From positions 114,142-178,141 of the forward strand of contig SCUS01000151.1 in NCBI GenBank assembly GCA_004297725.1: 64,000 nt of DNA, given 5' to 3'. The DNA is from Myxococcaceae bacterium (GTDB lineage Bacteria > Myxococcota_A > Polyangia > Polyangiales > Ga0077539). Under the pieces are notes generated by a model, which ran no database searches, had not been told where the DNA came from, and saw only the letters and a program-made list of their open reading frames with translations. This document shows, one piece after another, positions 15,876-24,584 of the stretch. Each line of letters opens with the position of its first letter. Within the stretch, counting starts at the first letter, position 1. The position numbers and the translations under genes were made by a program.

Positions 15876-17288
15876 GTGCAGACCTTGGAGCTCCTGAACA
15901 GCCCGATCCCCGACGAGCGCCCCTCGTTCCCGATGCCTGCGCCGGAGTCGAGCGGGGAGGGCGCCTGGCTCGCTCCATGGTGGAAGGGCCTCGGCCGCCG
16001 CTACGGGCACGTCTTCCACTCGATGTGCTCGTACATGGGGAGCTTTCCCCCGGGGCTCCCCCGCTACCTCATCGAGCAGCTCACCGAGCCCGGTGACATC
16101 GTCCTCGATCCCTTCTCGGGCCGAGGCACCGCGCCGCTCGAGGCCTGCCTCTCGGGGCGCCACGGCATCGGCGTAGACCTCAACCCGCTCGCCTCGATGC
16201 TGAGCTCGGTGAAGCTCGATCCGCCCACGCTCGAGGAGACCCTCGCTCGCCTCGCCGAGCTCGAAGCCTCCTACGTCCCAGAGCCCGTCGGCGACCGCGC
16301 TCCGCCGGAGATCCGGATGCTCTTCGAGGAGACCACCACGCTCCCGCAGATCCTCCACATGAAGGCCTCGCTCGACCCGGCGCACCGCACCGATCGCTTC
16401 CTGCTCGCGTCGCTGGCGGGCATCCTCCACGGCAACCACACCCGCGACGTCGTCAGCTCCCGCTGCCTCAGCGTCTCGATGCCCAACACCTTCAGCATGT
16501 CGCCGGGCTACCTCGCCCGGTACATCGCCGAGAAGTCGCTGGTGCGGCCGCCCTTCGACGCCTTCGAGAAGCTGCGCCTCCGGATGCACTTCGAGTTCGC
16601 CGAAGGGGTGCCCGCCCTCCGCGGTCGGGCCATCCGCGGCGACGCCCGCGCCCTCTCCACGCTGGTCGCGCCGGGGAGCGCCAAGCTCATCGTGACCTCG
16701 CCGCCCTACCTCAACGTGGTGCGCTACGGGAAGTTCAACTGGATCAGGCTCTGGCTGCTGGGAGAGTCGGTCTCCGACGTCGACCGCTCGCTGCGCGTCG
16801 AGGCCACCGACCGGCGCCTGGCCCTGAGCGACCGCATGCGCTTCAAGGGCTACTGCGGGTTCTTGAAGACGGTGCTCACGGAGTGCGCCCGGGTGCTGCG
16901 CGACGACGGCGTCTGCGCGGTCACCATCGGCGACGTGCGCAACAAGGAGCACGGCGAGCGCACCCTCGCGCTCGAGGCCTGGGACTCGATGAAGGACGAG
17001 GTCCCGCTGGTGCTCGGCGCGGCGGTGGCGGACGACGTCAACCAGCTCGGCAAGGTGTCCAAGATCTGGGGGCTCGCGCACCGGGGAGAGGCCACCAAGG
17101 TCGACCGGGTGATGCTCTTCCACAAGCCGGGGCGCTCGCTGCCGAGGCCGCGGTGGAGCGACCCCGCGGCGCTCATCGAGGCCATCGCCGCGTCGCCCAA
17201 CGCGCCGCTGGTGCGGTCGGGCAAGGCGCGGCCGGGCGTGGTGAAGACGCGACCGACGGCCGCGGCGCGAAAGAAGACCGGCACCTGA
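15876..17288 (+). CDS. Solitary DNA methyltransferase (N4-cytosine/N6-adenine type)
   Basis: 470 residues from a GTG start. The S-adenosylmethionine motif DPFSGRGT is at 78-85 (FxGxG class) with GVDLNPLA following at about 99-106, and the catalytic motif TSPPY is at 274-278. The Ser-Pro-Pro-Tyr form is typical of amino-methyltransferases and is often seen in N4-cytosine enzymes. The SAM motif comes first with about 190 residues between, so a target-recognition region could lie there. The C-terminus is basic. No restriction gene is adjacent; a McrC-like nuclease lies 2 kb away beyond a TonB receptor. Its start is 60 bases from the divergent HTTM-unit gene. The target sequence cannot be predicted. 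Confidence 0.88.
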   Translation: MQTLELLNSPIPDERPSFPMPAPESSGEGAWLAPWWKGLGRRYGHVFHSMCSYMGSFPPGLPRYLIEQLTEPGDIVLDPFSGRGTAPLEACLSGRHGIGVDLNPLASMLSSVKLDPPTLEETLARLAELEASYVPEPVGDRAPPEIRMLFEETTTLPQILHMKASLDPAHRTDRFLLASLAGILHGNHTRDVVSSRCLSVSMPNTFSMSPGYLARYIAEKSLVRPPFDAFEKLRLRMHFEFAEGVPALRGRAIRGDARALSTLVAPGSAKLIVTSPPYLNVVRYGKFNWIRLWLLGESVSDVDRSLRVEATDRRLALSDRMRFKGYCGFLKTVLTECARVLRDDGVCAVTIGDVRNKEHGERTLALEAWDSMKDEVPLVLGAAVADDVNQLGKVSKIWGLAHRGEATKVDRVMLFHKPGRSLPRPRWSDPAALIEAIAASPNAPLVRSGKARPGVVKTRPTAAARKKTGT

Positions 17289-17297
17289 CGGTTCGCT

Positions 17298-19376
17298 CTA
17301 CTCGGTCTGCCCCCGGAGCTGGACGATCACGTTGGTCCCGGCCGCGGGGAAGCCTCCGCCGAAGGGCGTGTAGGCGGCGTTGAGGACGTTCTCCACCGCG
17401 AGCGCCGCGGTGACCGAGGGGTGCAGCCGCACGCCGCCGCGCGCGGTGAACGACACGTAGCCCGGGACCTCGGTGCACATCGTCGGGCCGTCGGGGCAGA
17501 GGCGCACGTCGTCGCGGTCGCTCGCCGAGAGGCGCGCCTGGGAGAGCATGCCGGTGGCGAGCAGGTCGATCCAGTGCGTGGCGCGGCGCCACCCGACGCT
17601 CACCCTTCCGTACGCAGGAGGGACCTTGGAGAGGGGCTCGGTGGTCGACGCGCCGTCCTGCGAGGTGGTGGCCTCGGCCCAGGTGTAGCCCGCGGAGAGG
17701 GAGGCGTAGAGGCCGCTGCGGGCGGTCGCGGTGAGGTCGAGCTCGACGCCCACGAGCCGCGCGTCGCTCGCGTTCATGCGCGTGTACACGCGGCGCCCGT
17801 CGATCATGGTCATGCCGAGGAAGGACGACGGGACCCGGGTGACCAGACCCGACATGGTCGAGCCGTAGACGAAGAGCGCTCCCTCCAGCGGGCCGCGCGC
17901 GACGCGGGCGCCGAGTTCGGCGGTCCATGAGCGCTCGGGGCCGAGGTCGGGGTTGGGGACGTCGTAGCTGCGGGCGCCCGCGCCGAGGGCCTGGTAGTCG
18001 TCGAGGTTGGGCGCGCGGTAGCCGCCGAGCACGTTGGCCATCAGCGCGACGCCGCGGGTGACGAGCCAGCGCACGCCGAGGCTGGCGACGGGGGCGGAAT
18101 ACAGACGGGTGTATGCGGCGAACGATCCGTCCGCCGGGGAGTCGACGGAGGTCAGCGCCGCGCGAGCGCCCGCTTCGAGGAGCACGCGACGTGAGGCCAG
18201 GCGCAGCGCGTAGTGGGCGAAGACGCCGCCGGTGACGTAGCCGCTGCGGTCGAGGTAACGGCCGCGGCCGCGCTCGGGGCCGCTGTCCCCGCGGACGGTG
18301 TCGGTGTAGCTCCCCACCTGGTCGGCGGCGACGTCGAGGCCGGTGGTGAGCGTCCCTCGCGAGGTGGTCCACGCGAGCTGGGCGGTGCCCTGGGGGGTGA
18401 ACACCTCGTCGTGCTCGGTGTCGATGCGGCCCGCGCGGAGGCGGTCGCGGGTCTCGACCCGGCGGATGAGGCCAGCGCGGGCCTGCACCGCGAGACTCCC
18501 CCGGCGCACCGACCAGCGCCCGTACACGAGGTCGCGCTGCTGCAGCCGAAACACCCGGCGATCGTCGGGGAGCGAGTTGTCCGGCCGAGGGGCGTTGGTG
18601 ATCTCGCTGCTGGTGTACCCGAGGCCCAGCGAGTGTCCGGCGCCCGCCTCGACCATACCTCGCACGGTAAAGGCCCGGTCGCCGTGGCCGCTGAAGGGCT
18701 GCGTCCCGAGGTCTCCGCCCGCGACGATCGGGCCGAGGGTGCCGAGGGTTCCGGAGGCCATCACCCCGAAGCGGCCGACCTCGCCCTCCAGCATGCCCTG
18801 CGCGGTGAGCGATCGCTCGGCGGAGGCCGCGCGGGTCGAGAGCTCGCCGTAGAGGTGCGCGGCGCCGTCGGCCCGGGGCGCCGCGTCGACGGGCACCACC
18901 AGCACCACGCCGCCGAGGGCGTCGGAGCCGTACATCACCGAGGCGGGGCCGCGCACGACCTCGACGCGGCGCACGGACGAGGCGTCGACAAGGGAGAGCA
19001 GCGCGTTGCCGCCGACCTTGGTGAGCGAGTCGTTGAGCCGGAAGCCGTCGAAGAGCAGCAGCGTGCGCTGCCCGCCGAGGCCGCGGATGATCGGCATCGC
19101 GGACGCGGTGGTCGTGCGCTGGAGGAAGACCCCGGGCAGCTCTTCCAGGCGGTCGCCGAGGTCGCGCGCCAGGGCCCTCGCGGCGCCTCGACGGTTGTCC
19201 GCGGACACCGCGCGAGGGGTCTCCAGCAGCGACTCCTCCCGGCGCGCGGGGGCGCTCACGGTGGCCTCGTTGATCGTCGGCTCCTCGGGGGGAGGCGACG
19301 GCCTCGCGGGCTGCGCCGCGGCGAGCGAGGGCAGCGAGAGCAGCGCGAGCGAGGGAGCGAGCCGGCGACGACGCAT
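17298..19376 (-). CDS. TonB-dependent outer-membrane receptor
   Basis: 692 residues. A basic signal peptide ends at Ala-Ala-Ala-Gln. A TonB-box-like stretch (INEATVSAP) precedes the plug domain (about 50-190), which contains LEELPGVFLQR, PIIRGLGGQRTLLLFDGFRLND and VEVVRGPASVMYGSDALGGVV. The remainder is a 22-strand barrel, ending in the expected aromatic-poor final strand (NVIVQLRGQTE). The size fits siderophore, haem or cobalamin receptors, but no substrate-specific motif was seen. It is convergent with the methyltransferase gene (9 bases between stops) and transcribed away from the McrC-like gene. Confidence 0.93.
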   Translation of the reverse strand: MRRRRLAPSLALLSLPSLAAAQPARPSPPPEEPTINEATVSAPARREESLLETPRAVSADNRRGAARALARDLGDRLEELPGVFLQRTTTASAMPIIRGLGGQRTLLLFDGFRLNDSLTKVGGNALLSLVDASSVRRVEVVRGPASVMYGSDALGGVVLVVPVDAAPRADGAAHLYGELSTRAASAERSLTAQGMLEGEVGRFGVMASGTLGTLGPIVAGGDLGTQPFSGHGDRAFTVRGMVEAGAGHSLGLGYTSSEITNAPRPDNSLPDDRRVFRLQQRDLVYGRWSVRRGSLAVQARAGLIRRVETRDRLRAGRIDTEHDEVFTPQGTAQLAWTTSRGTLTTGLDVAADQVGSYTDTVRGDSGPERGRGRYLDRSGYVTGGVFAHYALRLASRRVLLEAGARAALTSVDSPADGSFAAYTRLYSAPVASLGVRWLVTRGVALMANVLGGYRAPNLDDYQALGAGARSYDVPNPDLGPERSWTAELGARVARGPLEGALFVYGSTMSGLVTRVPSSFLGMTMIDGRRVYTRMNASDARLVGVELDLTATARSGLYASLSAGYTWAEATTSQDGASTTEPLSKVPPAYGRVSVGWRRATHWIDLLATGMLSQARLSASDRDDVRLCPDGPTMCTEVPGYVSFTARGGVRLHPSVTAALAVENVLNAAYTPFGGGFPAAGTNVIVQLRGQTE

Positions 19377-19452
19377 CGCCGCGCACCCTATCGGCTCGCG
19401 CGCGCCGAACTCAAGGACCGCCGAGGTGGACGAGCGCTACGGTAGCGGCGCG

Positions 19453-20964
19453 ATGAGCGAGCGCGGGCTGTTGCGGGTGCGGTGGCGGTCGGGTGTCGGG
19501 GAGATGTCCATCGTGGCCTCCGACGCGGCCTCCGGGAGCCCCGGGGTCACCGCGCTCACGGCGACGCTGGAGGGAGAGGAGTCGGTCGGGCGCTCGGCGC
19601 TGCGGTGGTGCCCGGACGCGCTGCGAGAGGGCCTCGCGGCGCTCACCGTCGACGACCGCGCGTCGCTGCGGCTGAGGGCGGAGGAGGGGTGCGCGATCGA
19701 GGTTCCGGAGGGCGTGACGGTGACGCGCTGGGGGGACGACGCGGCGCTGGTGAACTTCGCCGGGCGCATCGGCGAGTCGTGGGTGGGGCTCCGTCGAGGG
19801 GCCCGCGCCGAGCGGCTCGCGGTGCACGTCGAGAGCCCGCTGCTCCCGGGGCGCGAGGCCCACCGGGTGATGGTCGACGACCTGCTCGCCGAGTCGCTGG
19901 CGCTCGCCGGGGAGGGGCCCTCGGAGACCGCGCTCACCCACGCGAGAGACGCAGGCGGGGCGAGGCGGCTGCTGGTGGCGTGGCTGCTGCGCTCCTCGAC
20001 GCTGGAGCGGGCGATGGCGCTGGTGGCGCGCGCTCCGCTGCGAGGGGCGGCGGCGGTGCAGCGGGTGGTCCCGTGGCTGCTGGCGCGCCGGGTGAGGATG
20101 GAAGAGCTCGCGTCGAACCCGGCGGTCGCGAGAGGGGATGATCCGTCGCAGGTGAGGGTGCGCGCCGAGGAGCCCGCGCTGCTGGTCGACACGCCGGAGA
20201 ACCGCGCGGTGGCCTCGCTGCTGCGCACGGTGTCGTCGGTGATGTCCGACCCGGATCCGCCGCCCGCGCTGGCCGAGGCGCTCTCCGAGGTGCTCTCGCT
20301 CGCCGATCGTGTCGGGCTGCGGGCGCTGCGGCCGATGGGGGCCGCGCCGACGCTCGCCGGGTCGCGGAGCCCGGGATACCGGGAGCTCACGGCCATCGCG
20401 CGGTGGCTCGACGGGCTCGCGGTGGCGGATGACCCGGCGGACGCGGCGGCGCGGCTGGCGCTCGACGACTCGGCGCTGCTCTACGAGCGCTGGTGCGCGA
20501 GGGAGGTGTCGCGCGCGCTCGGGCTGCCGTCGACCATCGCCCCGGGGCAGTCGAGGCCGTGCTCGCTCGACGGGGTCGCGCTGCGCCTCTGGTGCCAGCC
20601 TGCGAGGGCGGCGGTGCCTTCGTACGGGCTCGCGTTCAGGCCCGACCTGATGGTGGAGGCGGAGGGCGCGAGGGTGGTGTTCGACGCGAAGTTTCGCGCC
20701 GACGCCCAAGGGGCGATCGAGAAGATGCACGCCTACCGGGACGCGATCGCGGGGTGCGTGGGCGCCTACGCGCTGATGCCGTGCGCTCCGAGAGAGTCGG
20801 TGACGCTGCGGGCGGAGGGCGGAGGAGGGGTGGGGGTGATCGCGCTGCGGCCCGAGGGGGGCGGGGCCGAGGAGGAGCGGAGGGCGGCGCTGCGGGGGGC
20901 GATCGCCGCGGCGCTCGCGTCGGTCAGAGGAAGAAGTCCGGGACCAGCGGCGCCCCGGGGGTGA
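19453..20964 (+). CDS. DUF2357/McrC-like protein with PD-(D/E)XK nuclease domain
   Basis: 503 residues from the ATG at 19453; upstream frame is antisense to the TonB receptor and discarded. The C-terminal part has a PD-(D/E)XK nuclease core: Pro397-Asp398 in FRPDLMV, Asp411-Ala-Lys413 in VFDAKF, then KMHAYRDAI (424-432), the pattern of the DUF2357/DUF524 McrC-like family. The N-terminal 200 residues are beta-rich and probably form the DUF2357 recognition part. McrC-type nucleases usually act with an AAA GTPase (McrB); none is next to this gene. It overlaps the end of the convergent SDR gene by 41 bases. A defence or DNA-processing role is inferred from family only. Confidence 0.8.
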   Translation: MSERGLLRVRWRSGVGEMSIVASDAASGSPGVTALTATLEGEESVGRSALRWCPDALREGLAALTVDDRASLRLRAEEGCAIEVPEGVTVTRWGDDAALVNFAGRIGESWVGLRRGARAERLAVHVESPLLPGREAHRVMVDDLLAESLALAGEGPSETALTHARDAGGARRLLVAWLLRSSTLERAMALVARAPLRGAAAVQRVVPWLLARRVRMEELASNPAVARGDDPSQVRVRAEEPALLVDTPENRAVASLLRTVSSVMSDPDPPPALAEALSEVLSLADRVGLRALRPMGAAPTLAGSRSPGYRELTAIARWLDGLAVADDPADAAARLALDDSALLYERWCAREVSRALGLPSTIAPGQSRPCSLDGVALRLWCQPARAAVPSYGLAFRPDLMVEAEGARVVFDAKFRADAQGAIEKMHAYRDAIAGCVGAYALMPCAPRESVTLRAEGGGGVGVIALRPEGGGAEEERRAALRGAIAAALASVRGRSPGPAAPRG

Positions 20965-21739
20965 CGGCGTACTTGTCGAAGTCGGTGACGCCGGTGGTGC
21001 GGAGGAAGTCCTCGTCGACGAGGAAGTGGCCGGTGAAGTCCGCGGCGGGGCGCTGGAAGACCTCCCAGGCGGCGTCGGACATGATGTCGACGGTGCGGCA
21101 TCCGGCGATGGTGTCCTCGCCGCCGAGGAGGTTCTGCACCGCGGAGGTGGCGATGGCGGTGCGGGGCCAGAGCGCGTTGAAGGCCACGCGCCCGCGGAAC
21201 TCCTCGGCCATCCCGAGCACGCACATGCTCATGCCGAACTTCGCGATGGTGTACGCCACGTGGCCGGCGAACCAGCGGGCTTCCATGTTGAGCGGCGGCG
21301 AGAGGTTGAGCACGTGCGGGTTCTTCGCCTTGAGCAGGTGCGGAAGGCACGCCTGCGAGCAGAGGAAGGTGCCGCGCAGGTTGATCTGGTGCATGAGGTC
21401 GTAGCGCTTCATCGGGGTCTCGAGGGTCCCGGTGAGGCTGATGGCGCTGGCGTTGTTCACCAGGATGTCGATGCCCCCGAAGGTCTCGACGGCCTTGGCG
21501 ACCGCGGCGAGCACGGTCTCCTCGGAGCGCACGTCGACCACCAGCGGGAGGGCCTTGCCGCCCGCGGCCACGATCTCCTCGGCCGCCGTGTAGATGGTCC
21601 CCGGCAGCCGCGGGTGGGCCTCGGCGGTCTTCGCCGCGATGACGATGTTGGCGCCGTCGCGCGCGGCGCGCTTCGCGATCGCGAGGCCGATGCCGCGGCT
21701 CGCGCCGGTGATGAACAGGGTCTTTCCTCGAAGGGTCAT
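20924..21739 (-). CDS. Short-chain dehydrogenase/reductase, HSDL2-like
   Basis: 271 residues, classical Rossmann-fold SDR. The cofactor motif TGASRGIG is at 11-18, NNAS at 95-98, and the catalytic set Asn120, Ser147, Tyr163 and Lys167 (YTIAK) is complete. The segment AARDGANIVIAAKTAEAHPRLPGT near 25-48 is characteristic of the hydroxysteroid dehydrogenase-like 2 branch, whose members oxidise or reduce fatty acyl or sterol-like alcohols with NADP(H). The substrate here is unknown. It stands alone on the minus strand, 57 bases from the lysozyme-like gene. Confidence 0.92.
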   Translation of the reverse strand: MTLRGKTLFITGASRGIGLAIAKRAARDGANIVIAAKTAEAHPRLPGTIYTAAEEIVAAGGKALPLVVDVRSEETVLAAVAKAVETFGGIDILVNNASAISLTGTLETPMKRYDLMHQINLRGTFLCSQACLPHLLKAKNPHVLNLSPPLNMEARWFAGHVAYTIAKFGMSMCVLGMAEEFRGRVAFNALWPRTAIATSAVQNLLGGEDTIAGCRTVDIMSDAAWEVFQRPAADFTGHFLVDEDFLRTTGVTDFDKYAVTPGAPLVPDFFL

Positions 21740-21796
21740 GGCGGGAGTCTCCAGTGCTGCGTGGTGAGAGGTGAGCGGGGTGAAGGGGAAGGGCGA

Positions 21797-22987
21797 TCAG
21801 CCGCGGCGACGTCGGCGAGAGAGGAGCGTCGCTCCGGCGAGCAGCATCGCGAAGGCCGAGGGGGCGCGGGGCGATGGCGCGGAGCCGTGGCCCACGCGAC
21901 AGCCGCAGCCGCCCTCGTCGGCCGGGGGAGCCGGCGCGGGGGCCTCGCCGCCGTCGACGTCGACGATCGCGGCGTCGCCGGAGGGGACGTCGGCGTCCAT
22001 GGCGACGGCGTCCTGATCGCCGGAGTCGGTGGTTCCCGCGTCGACGATCGTGGGGACGTCGGTGAGCGCACCGAGATCGGCGGGGGCGCTGACGTCGACC
22101 GCCGCGGGGACGTCGCGCACCGCGGGCGCATCCGTGGCGGCAGGGACATCGCGCACCACGGGCGCATCGCGCACCACGGGCGCATCCGTGGCGGCGGGGA
22201 CGTCGCGCGCGGCGGGGACGTCCGGCGTCGCTCCGGCGTCGACCGCAGGGGCGGGGAATCCGGCGAGGCGCTGTAGCTCGGCGTAGGTGCCGTTGAAGCG
22301 GTCGAGGTCGACGTTGCCGCTGATGCCGCTCACCCGGCCGGTGGAGGAGTACTGCCAGAAGGCCCAGCTGCGCCACGCGTCGGCGATGTAGGGGCAGGGC
22401 TGCGTGGTCGTGTACTGCGCGTGCCAGAGGGGATGGTCGCGGAAGGCGGTGCTCTGCACGTAGGTCGGCCAGTAGTAGCGGCCCGTGTAGATCATCGGAC
22501 GGCGCCCGGTGCCGGCCTCGATGCGGTCGGCGAGGTCGCGCACCATCGCGGCGTAGCGCGTGGGCGACGGGAGCCCCGGCGGGGGCTGCTCGACGTCGAG
22601 CGTCACCGGGAGGTCGCCCTGGCCGAGGCGGCCCACCGCGCGCACCACGATGTCGGCCTGCGCGGCCACCTCGTAGCGCGGGTCGAAGTAGATGTACGCG
22701 CCCCGGATGAGGCCGTTGGCGCGGATCTCCCGCCAGTTGCGGTCGAACTGCGTGTCTCGCGTGGGCCAGTGCAGGATGCGGGCGATGGCGAAGCGCTTGC
22801 CCGCGGCGCGCACCATCGGCCAGTTGACCGTGGACTGCCACTGGGAGACGTCGATGCCCTCGACGGTCGGCCCGCTGCCGCAGACCACCAGCTCGCCGAC
22901 CGATTGATCGACCTCGTCGTTGTGGCCGCTGCACGAGCCGAGCAGAGCGAGCAGCGCGGCCAGGCCCAGCGTTCGTCGGAGGTCCAT
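21797..22987 (-). CDS. GH25 lysozyme-like lipoprotein with MYXO-CTERM tail
   Basis: 396 residues. The lipobox Leu16-Gly-Ser-Cys19 indicates a lipoprotein. Residues about 43-245 are a glycosyl hydrolase 25 domain: GIDVSQWQ (Asp46), LDVEQ with Asp131 and Glu133 as likely acid/base pair, the RPMIYTGRYYWPTYV strand and FWQYSSTG. The enzyme should cleave the N-acetylmuramic acid linkage of peptidoglycan. A low-complexity region follows (about 255-355) of Asp/Ala/Pro/Val repeats encoded by DNA repeats. The tail is MYXO-CTERM-like: GGCGCR, a hydrophobic helix (AFAMLLAGATLL) and RRRRRG. Such tails direct processing and sorting to the myxobacterial surface. It may act in predation or cell-wall remodelling. 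The divergent CobW gene starts 60 bases away. Confidence 0.9.
   Translation of the reverse strand: MDLRRTLGLAALLALLGSCSGHNDEVDQSVGELVVCGSGPTVEGIDVSQWQSTVNWPMVRAAGKRFAIARILHWPTRDTQFDRNWREIRANGLIRGAYIYFDPRYEVAAQADIVVRAVGRLGQGDLPVTLDVEQPPPGLPSPTRYAAMVRDLADRIEAGTGRRPMIYTGRYYWPTYVQSTAFRDHPLWHAQYTTTQPCPYIADAWRSWAFWQYSSTGRVSGISGNVDLDRFNGTYAELQRLAGFPAPAVDAGATPDVPAARDVPAATDAPVVRDAPVVRDVPAATDAPAVRDVPAAVDVSAPADLGALTDVPTIVDAGTTDSGDQDAVAMDADVPSGDAAIVDVDGGEAPAPAPPADEGGCGCRVGHGSAPSPRAPSAFAMLLAGATLLSRRRRRG
22105..22215 (-). repeat. Short DNA repeats coding the Ala/Asp/Pro-rich linker of the GH25 protein
   Basis: Imperfect copies of GGCGCATCCGTGGCGG and GCGCACCACGGGCGCATC alternate here. They encode repeats of the type DAPVVRDVPAATDAP. 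Near-identical copies suggest recent expansion by slippage or unequal recombination. Confidence 0.7.
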
Positions 22988-23047
22988 CCTGGCGGGGGAA
23001 TCTACGGGCCGACCGCCTCGGGCCGCAACCGGCGTAGAGTGATCGCG

Positions 23048-24085
23048 ATGATCCCAGAGCGGCCGCGGATTCCGGTGATGGTGCTCACGGGCTTCCTGGG
23101 CGCGGGCAAGACCACCCTGCTCAACGCCCTCATCGGGCGCCCGGAGCTGGCCGACACGGCGGTGGTCATCAACGAGCTCGGGGAGATCGCGCTCGACCAC
23201 CTGCTGGTGCGCAAGGTCGACGACCGGGTGATGGTGCTGGGCGGCGGCTGCGTCTGCTGCACGGTGCTGGGCGACCTCGTCGAGACCCTCACCGACCTCG
23301 ACCGTCGACGCGACGCCGGGGAGGTTCCGCCCTTCGCGAGGGTGATCGTGGAGACCACCGGGCTCGCCGACCCGGGGCCCGTGCTGGCGACGATCACCGG
23401 CGACGACCGGCTCTTCTCGCGCTTCGAGCTCGACGGCGTGGTCACCGTCGTCGACGCGACGCACGGCGCGGGGCAGCTCGACGAGCACGTCGAGGCCCTG
23501 CAGCAGGCGGTGGCGGCCGATCACTTCGTGGTGACCAAGTCCGAGCTCGCCGGGGCCGAGCGCACCCGGGCGCTGGTGGAGCAGCTCTCGGCCATCAACC
23601 CCGCGGCCTCGGTGGACGTCGCGAGCCACGGGGCGGTCGACCCGGCGAGGCTGCGCGGTCGCCTCGCGGCGAACCTCTCCAGCGAGCGGGTGCTGGGCCT
23701 CATCGCGGCCTCGCCCGAGGCGAAGGGCCGCTGGGTGGTGACCTCGGCCCCGAAGCACTCGAAGGTGCGCGTCCTGGCCCTCTCCCGCGCGCGCACCATG
23801 CGCTGGACGGCGTTCTCCATGTGGCTGTCGCTGCTCACGCAGTTTCACGGGGAGAAGATGCTGCGCTGCAAGGCGATGCTGAAGGTCGCCGGAGAGCCCG
23901 GGCCGGTGATCGTCCACGCGGTGCAGCACGTGGTGTATCCGTCGGTGATCCTGGACGCGTGGCCCGACGCGGACGAGGGATGCCGCGCGGTGCTGATCTT
24001 CCGAGACGCGGACGACGGCTTCCTCAAGCAGGTGCAGGAGGGCTTCGACGCCTGCCTCGCGCCCGAATCCGTCTCCGCGGAATGA
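23048..24085 (+). CDS. CobW/G3E-family GTPase (COG0523)
   Basis: 345 residues from the ATG at 23048; the upstream open frame is antisense to the GH25 gene. The P-loop GFLGAGKTT is at 15-23, INELGEIALD follows, and the metal-binding CxCC motif (Cys68-Val-Cys70-Cys71) is intact in GGGCVCC. A conserved ETTGLADPGPVL Walker B/switch region and a C-terminal CobW domain (FSMWLSLLTQFHGEKMLRCKAML) complete the family pattern. These GTPases deliver zinc, cobalt or iron to target proteins. No zinc-uptake regulator site was seen. Which metal it handles cannot be decided. Confidence 0.92.
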   Translation: MIPERPRIPVMVLTGFLGAGKTTLLNALIGRPELADTAVVINELGEIALDHLLVRKVDDRVMVLGGGCVCCTVLGDLVETLTDLDRRRDAGEVPPFARVIVETTGLADPGPVLATITGDDRLFSRFELDGVVTVVDATHGAGQLDEHVEALQQAVAADHFVVTKSELAGAERTRALVEQLSAINPAASVDVASHGAVDPARLRGRLAANLSSERVLGLIAASPEAKGRWVVTSAPKHSKVRVLALSRARTMRWTAFSMWLSLLTQFHGEKMLRCKAMLKVAGEPGPVIVHAVQHVVYPSVILDAWPDADEGCRAVLIFRDADDGFLKQVQEGFDACLAPESVSAE

Positions 24086-24113
24086 GCGCGGGCGCTGCGA
24101 GCGCATCGCGCCT

Positions 24114-24584
24114 ATGCTGGGCGTCGTGATGCACGTGCTCGAGTTCGAGATCGGGTCGACCCGCTACGCGGTGCCCGTCGAGCGCGTGGTCGAGGTGGTG
24201 CTCCGCGTGTGGCTCACGGCGCTCCCGGGCGCTCCCCCGGCGGTGGTCGGGGCGTTCAACTACCGCGGCGCGGCGACCGTCGCGGTCGACCTCCGGTCGC
24301 GCCTCGGTCACCCCGAGCGCCCGCCGTCGCCGGGTGACCACCTGATCGTGGTGCGCGGCGCCCGGCGCACCCTCGCGCTGGTGGTCGATCGGGTCCGCTC
24401 CCTCCGCGAGATCCCGCTCTCGCTGGTGCAGGCGCCCTCCATCGCGCTCCCCCACGTGCGCGGCATCGCGACGCTCGACGACGGCCTGCTCCTCCTCGAA
24501 GACCTCGACGCCGTGCTCTCCCTCGACGAGGAGGAGTCCGTCGCTCGCGCGCTCTCGCCTCCCGCGACGGCGTCTGCGCCGTGA
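24114..24584 (+). CDS. cheW: CheW-like coupling protein
   Basis: 156 residues of the CheW fold: LEFEIGSTRYAVPVERVVEVV at the start, VVGAFNYRGAATVAVDLRSRLG in the middle (compare the NLRG motif of CheW) and HLIVVRGARRTLALVVDRV near 77-95. An ATG at 24129 that skips five residues is an equally likely start. The stop overlaps the GTG of cheR by four bases (GTGA), so the chemosensory genes are translationally coupled. CheW links the receptor to CheA. A second CheW-type protein is encoded two genes downstream. Confidence 0.87.
   Translation: MLGVVMHVLEFEIGSTRYAVPVERVVEVVLRVWLTALPGAPPAVVGAFNYRGAATVAVDLRSRLGHPERPPSPGDHLIVVRGARRTLALVVDRVRSLREIPLSLVQAPSIALPHVRGIATLDDGLLLLEDLDAVLSLDEEESVARALSPPATASAP

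Noticed and set aside
15876..20964. A single restriction-modification system from the methyltransferase and McrC-like genes
   Set aside because: A TonB receptor gene on the opposite strand lies between them and no McrB-type partner is present; nothing shows they act together.
20766..22934. A 722-residue minus-strand open frame
   Set aside because: Arg/Pro/His-rich composition and no domain match; it shadows the SDR and GH25 genes.
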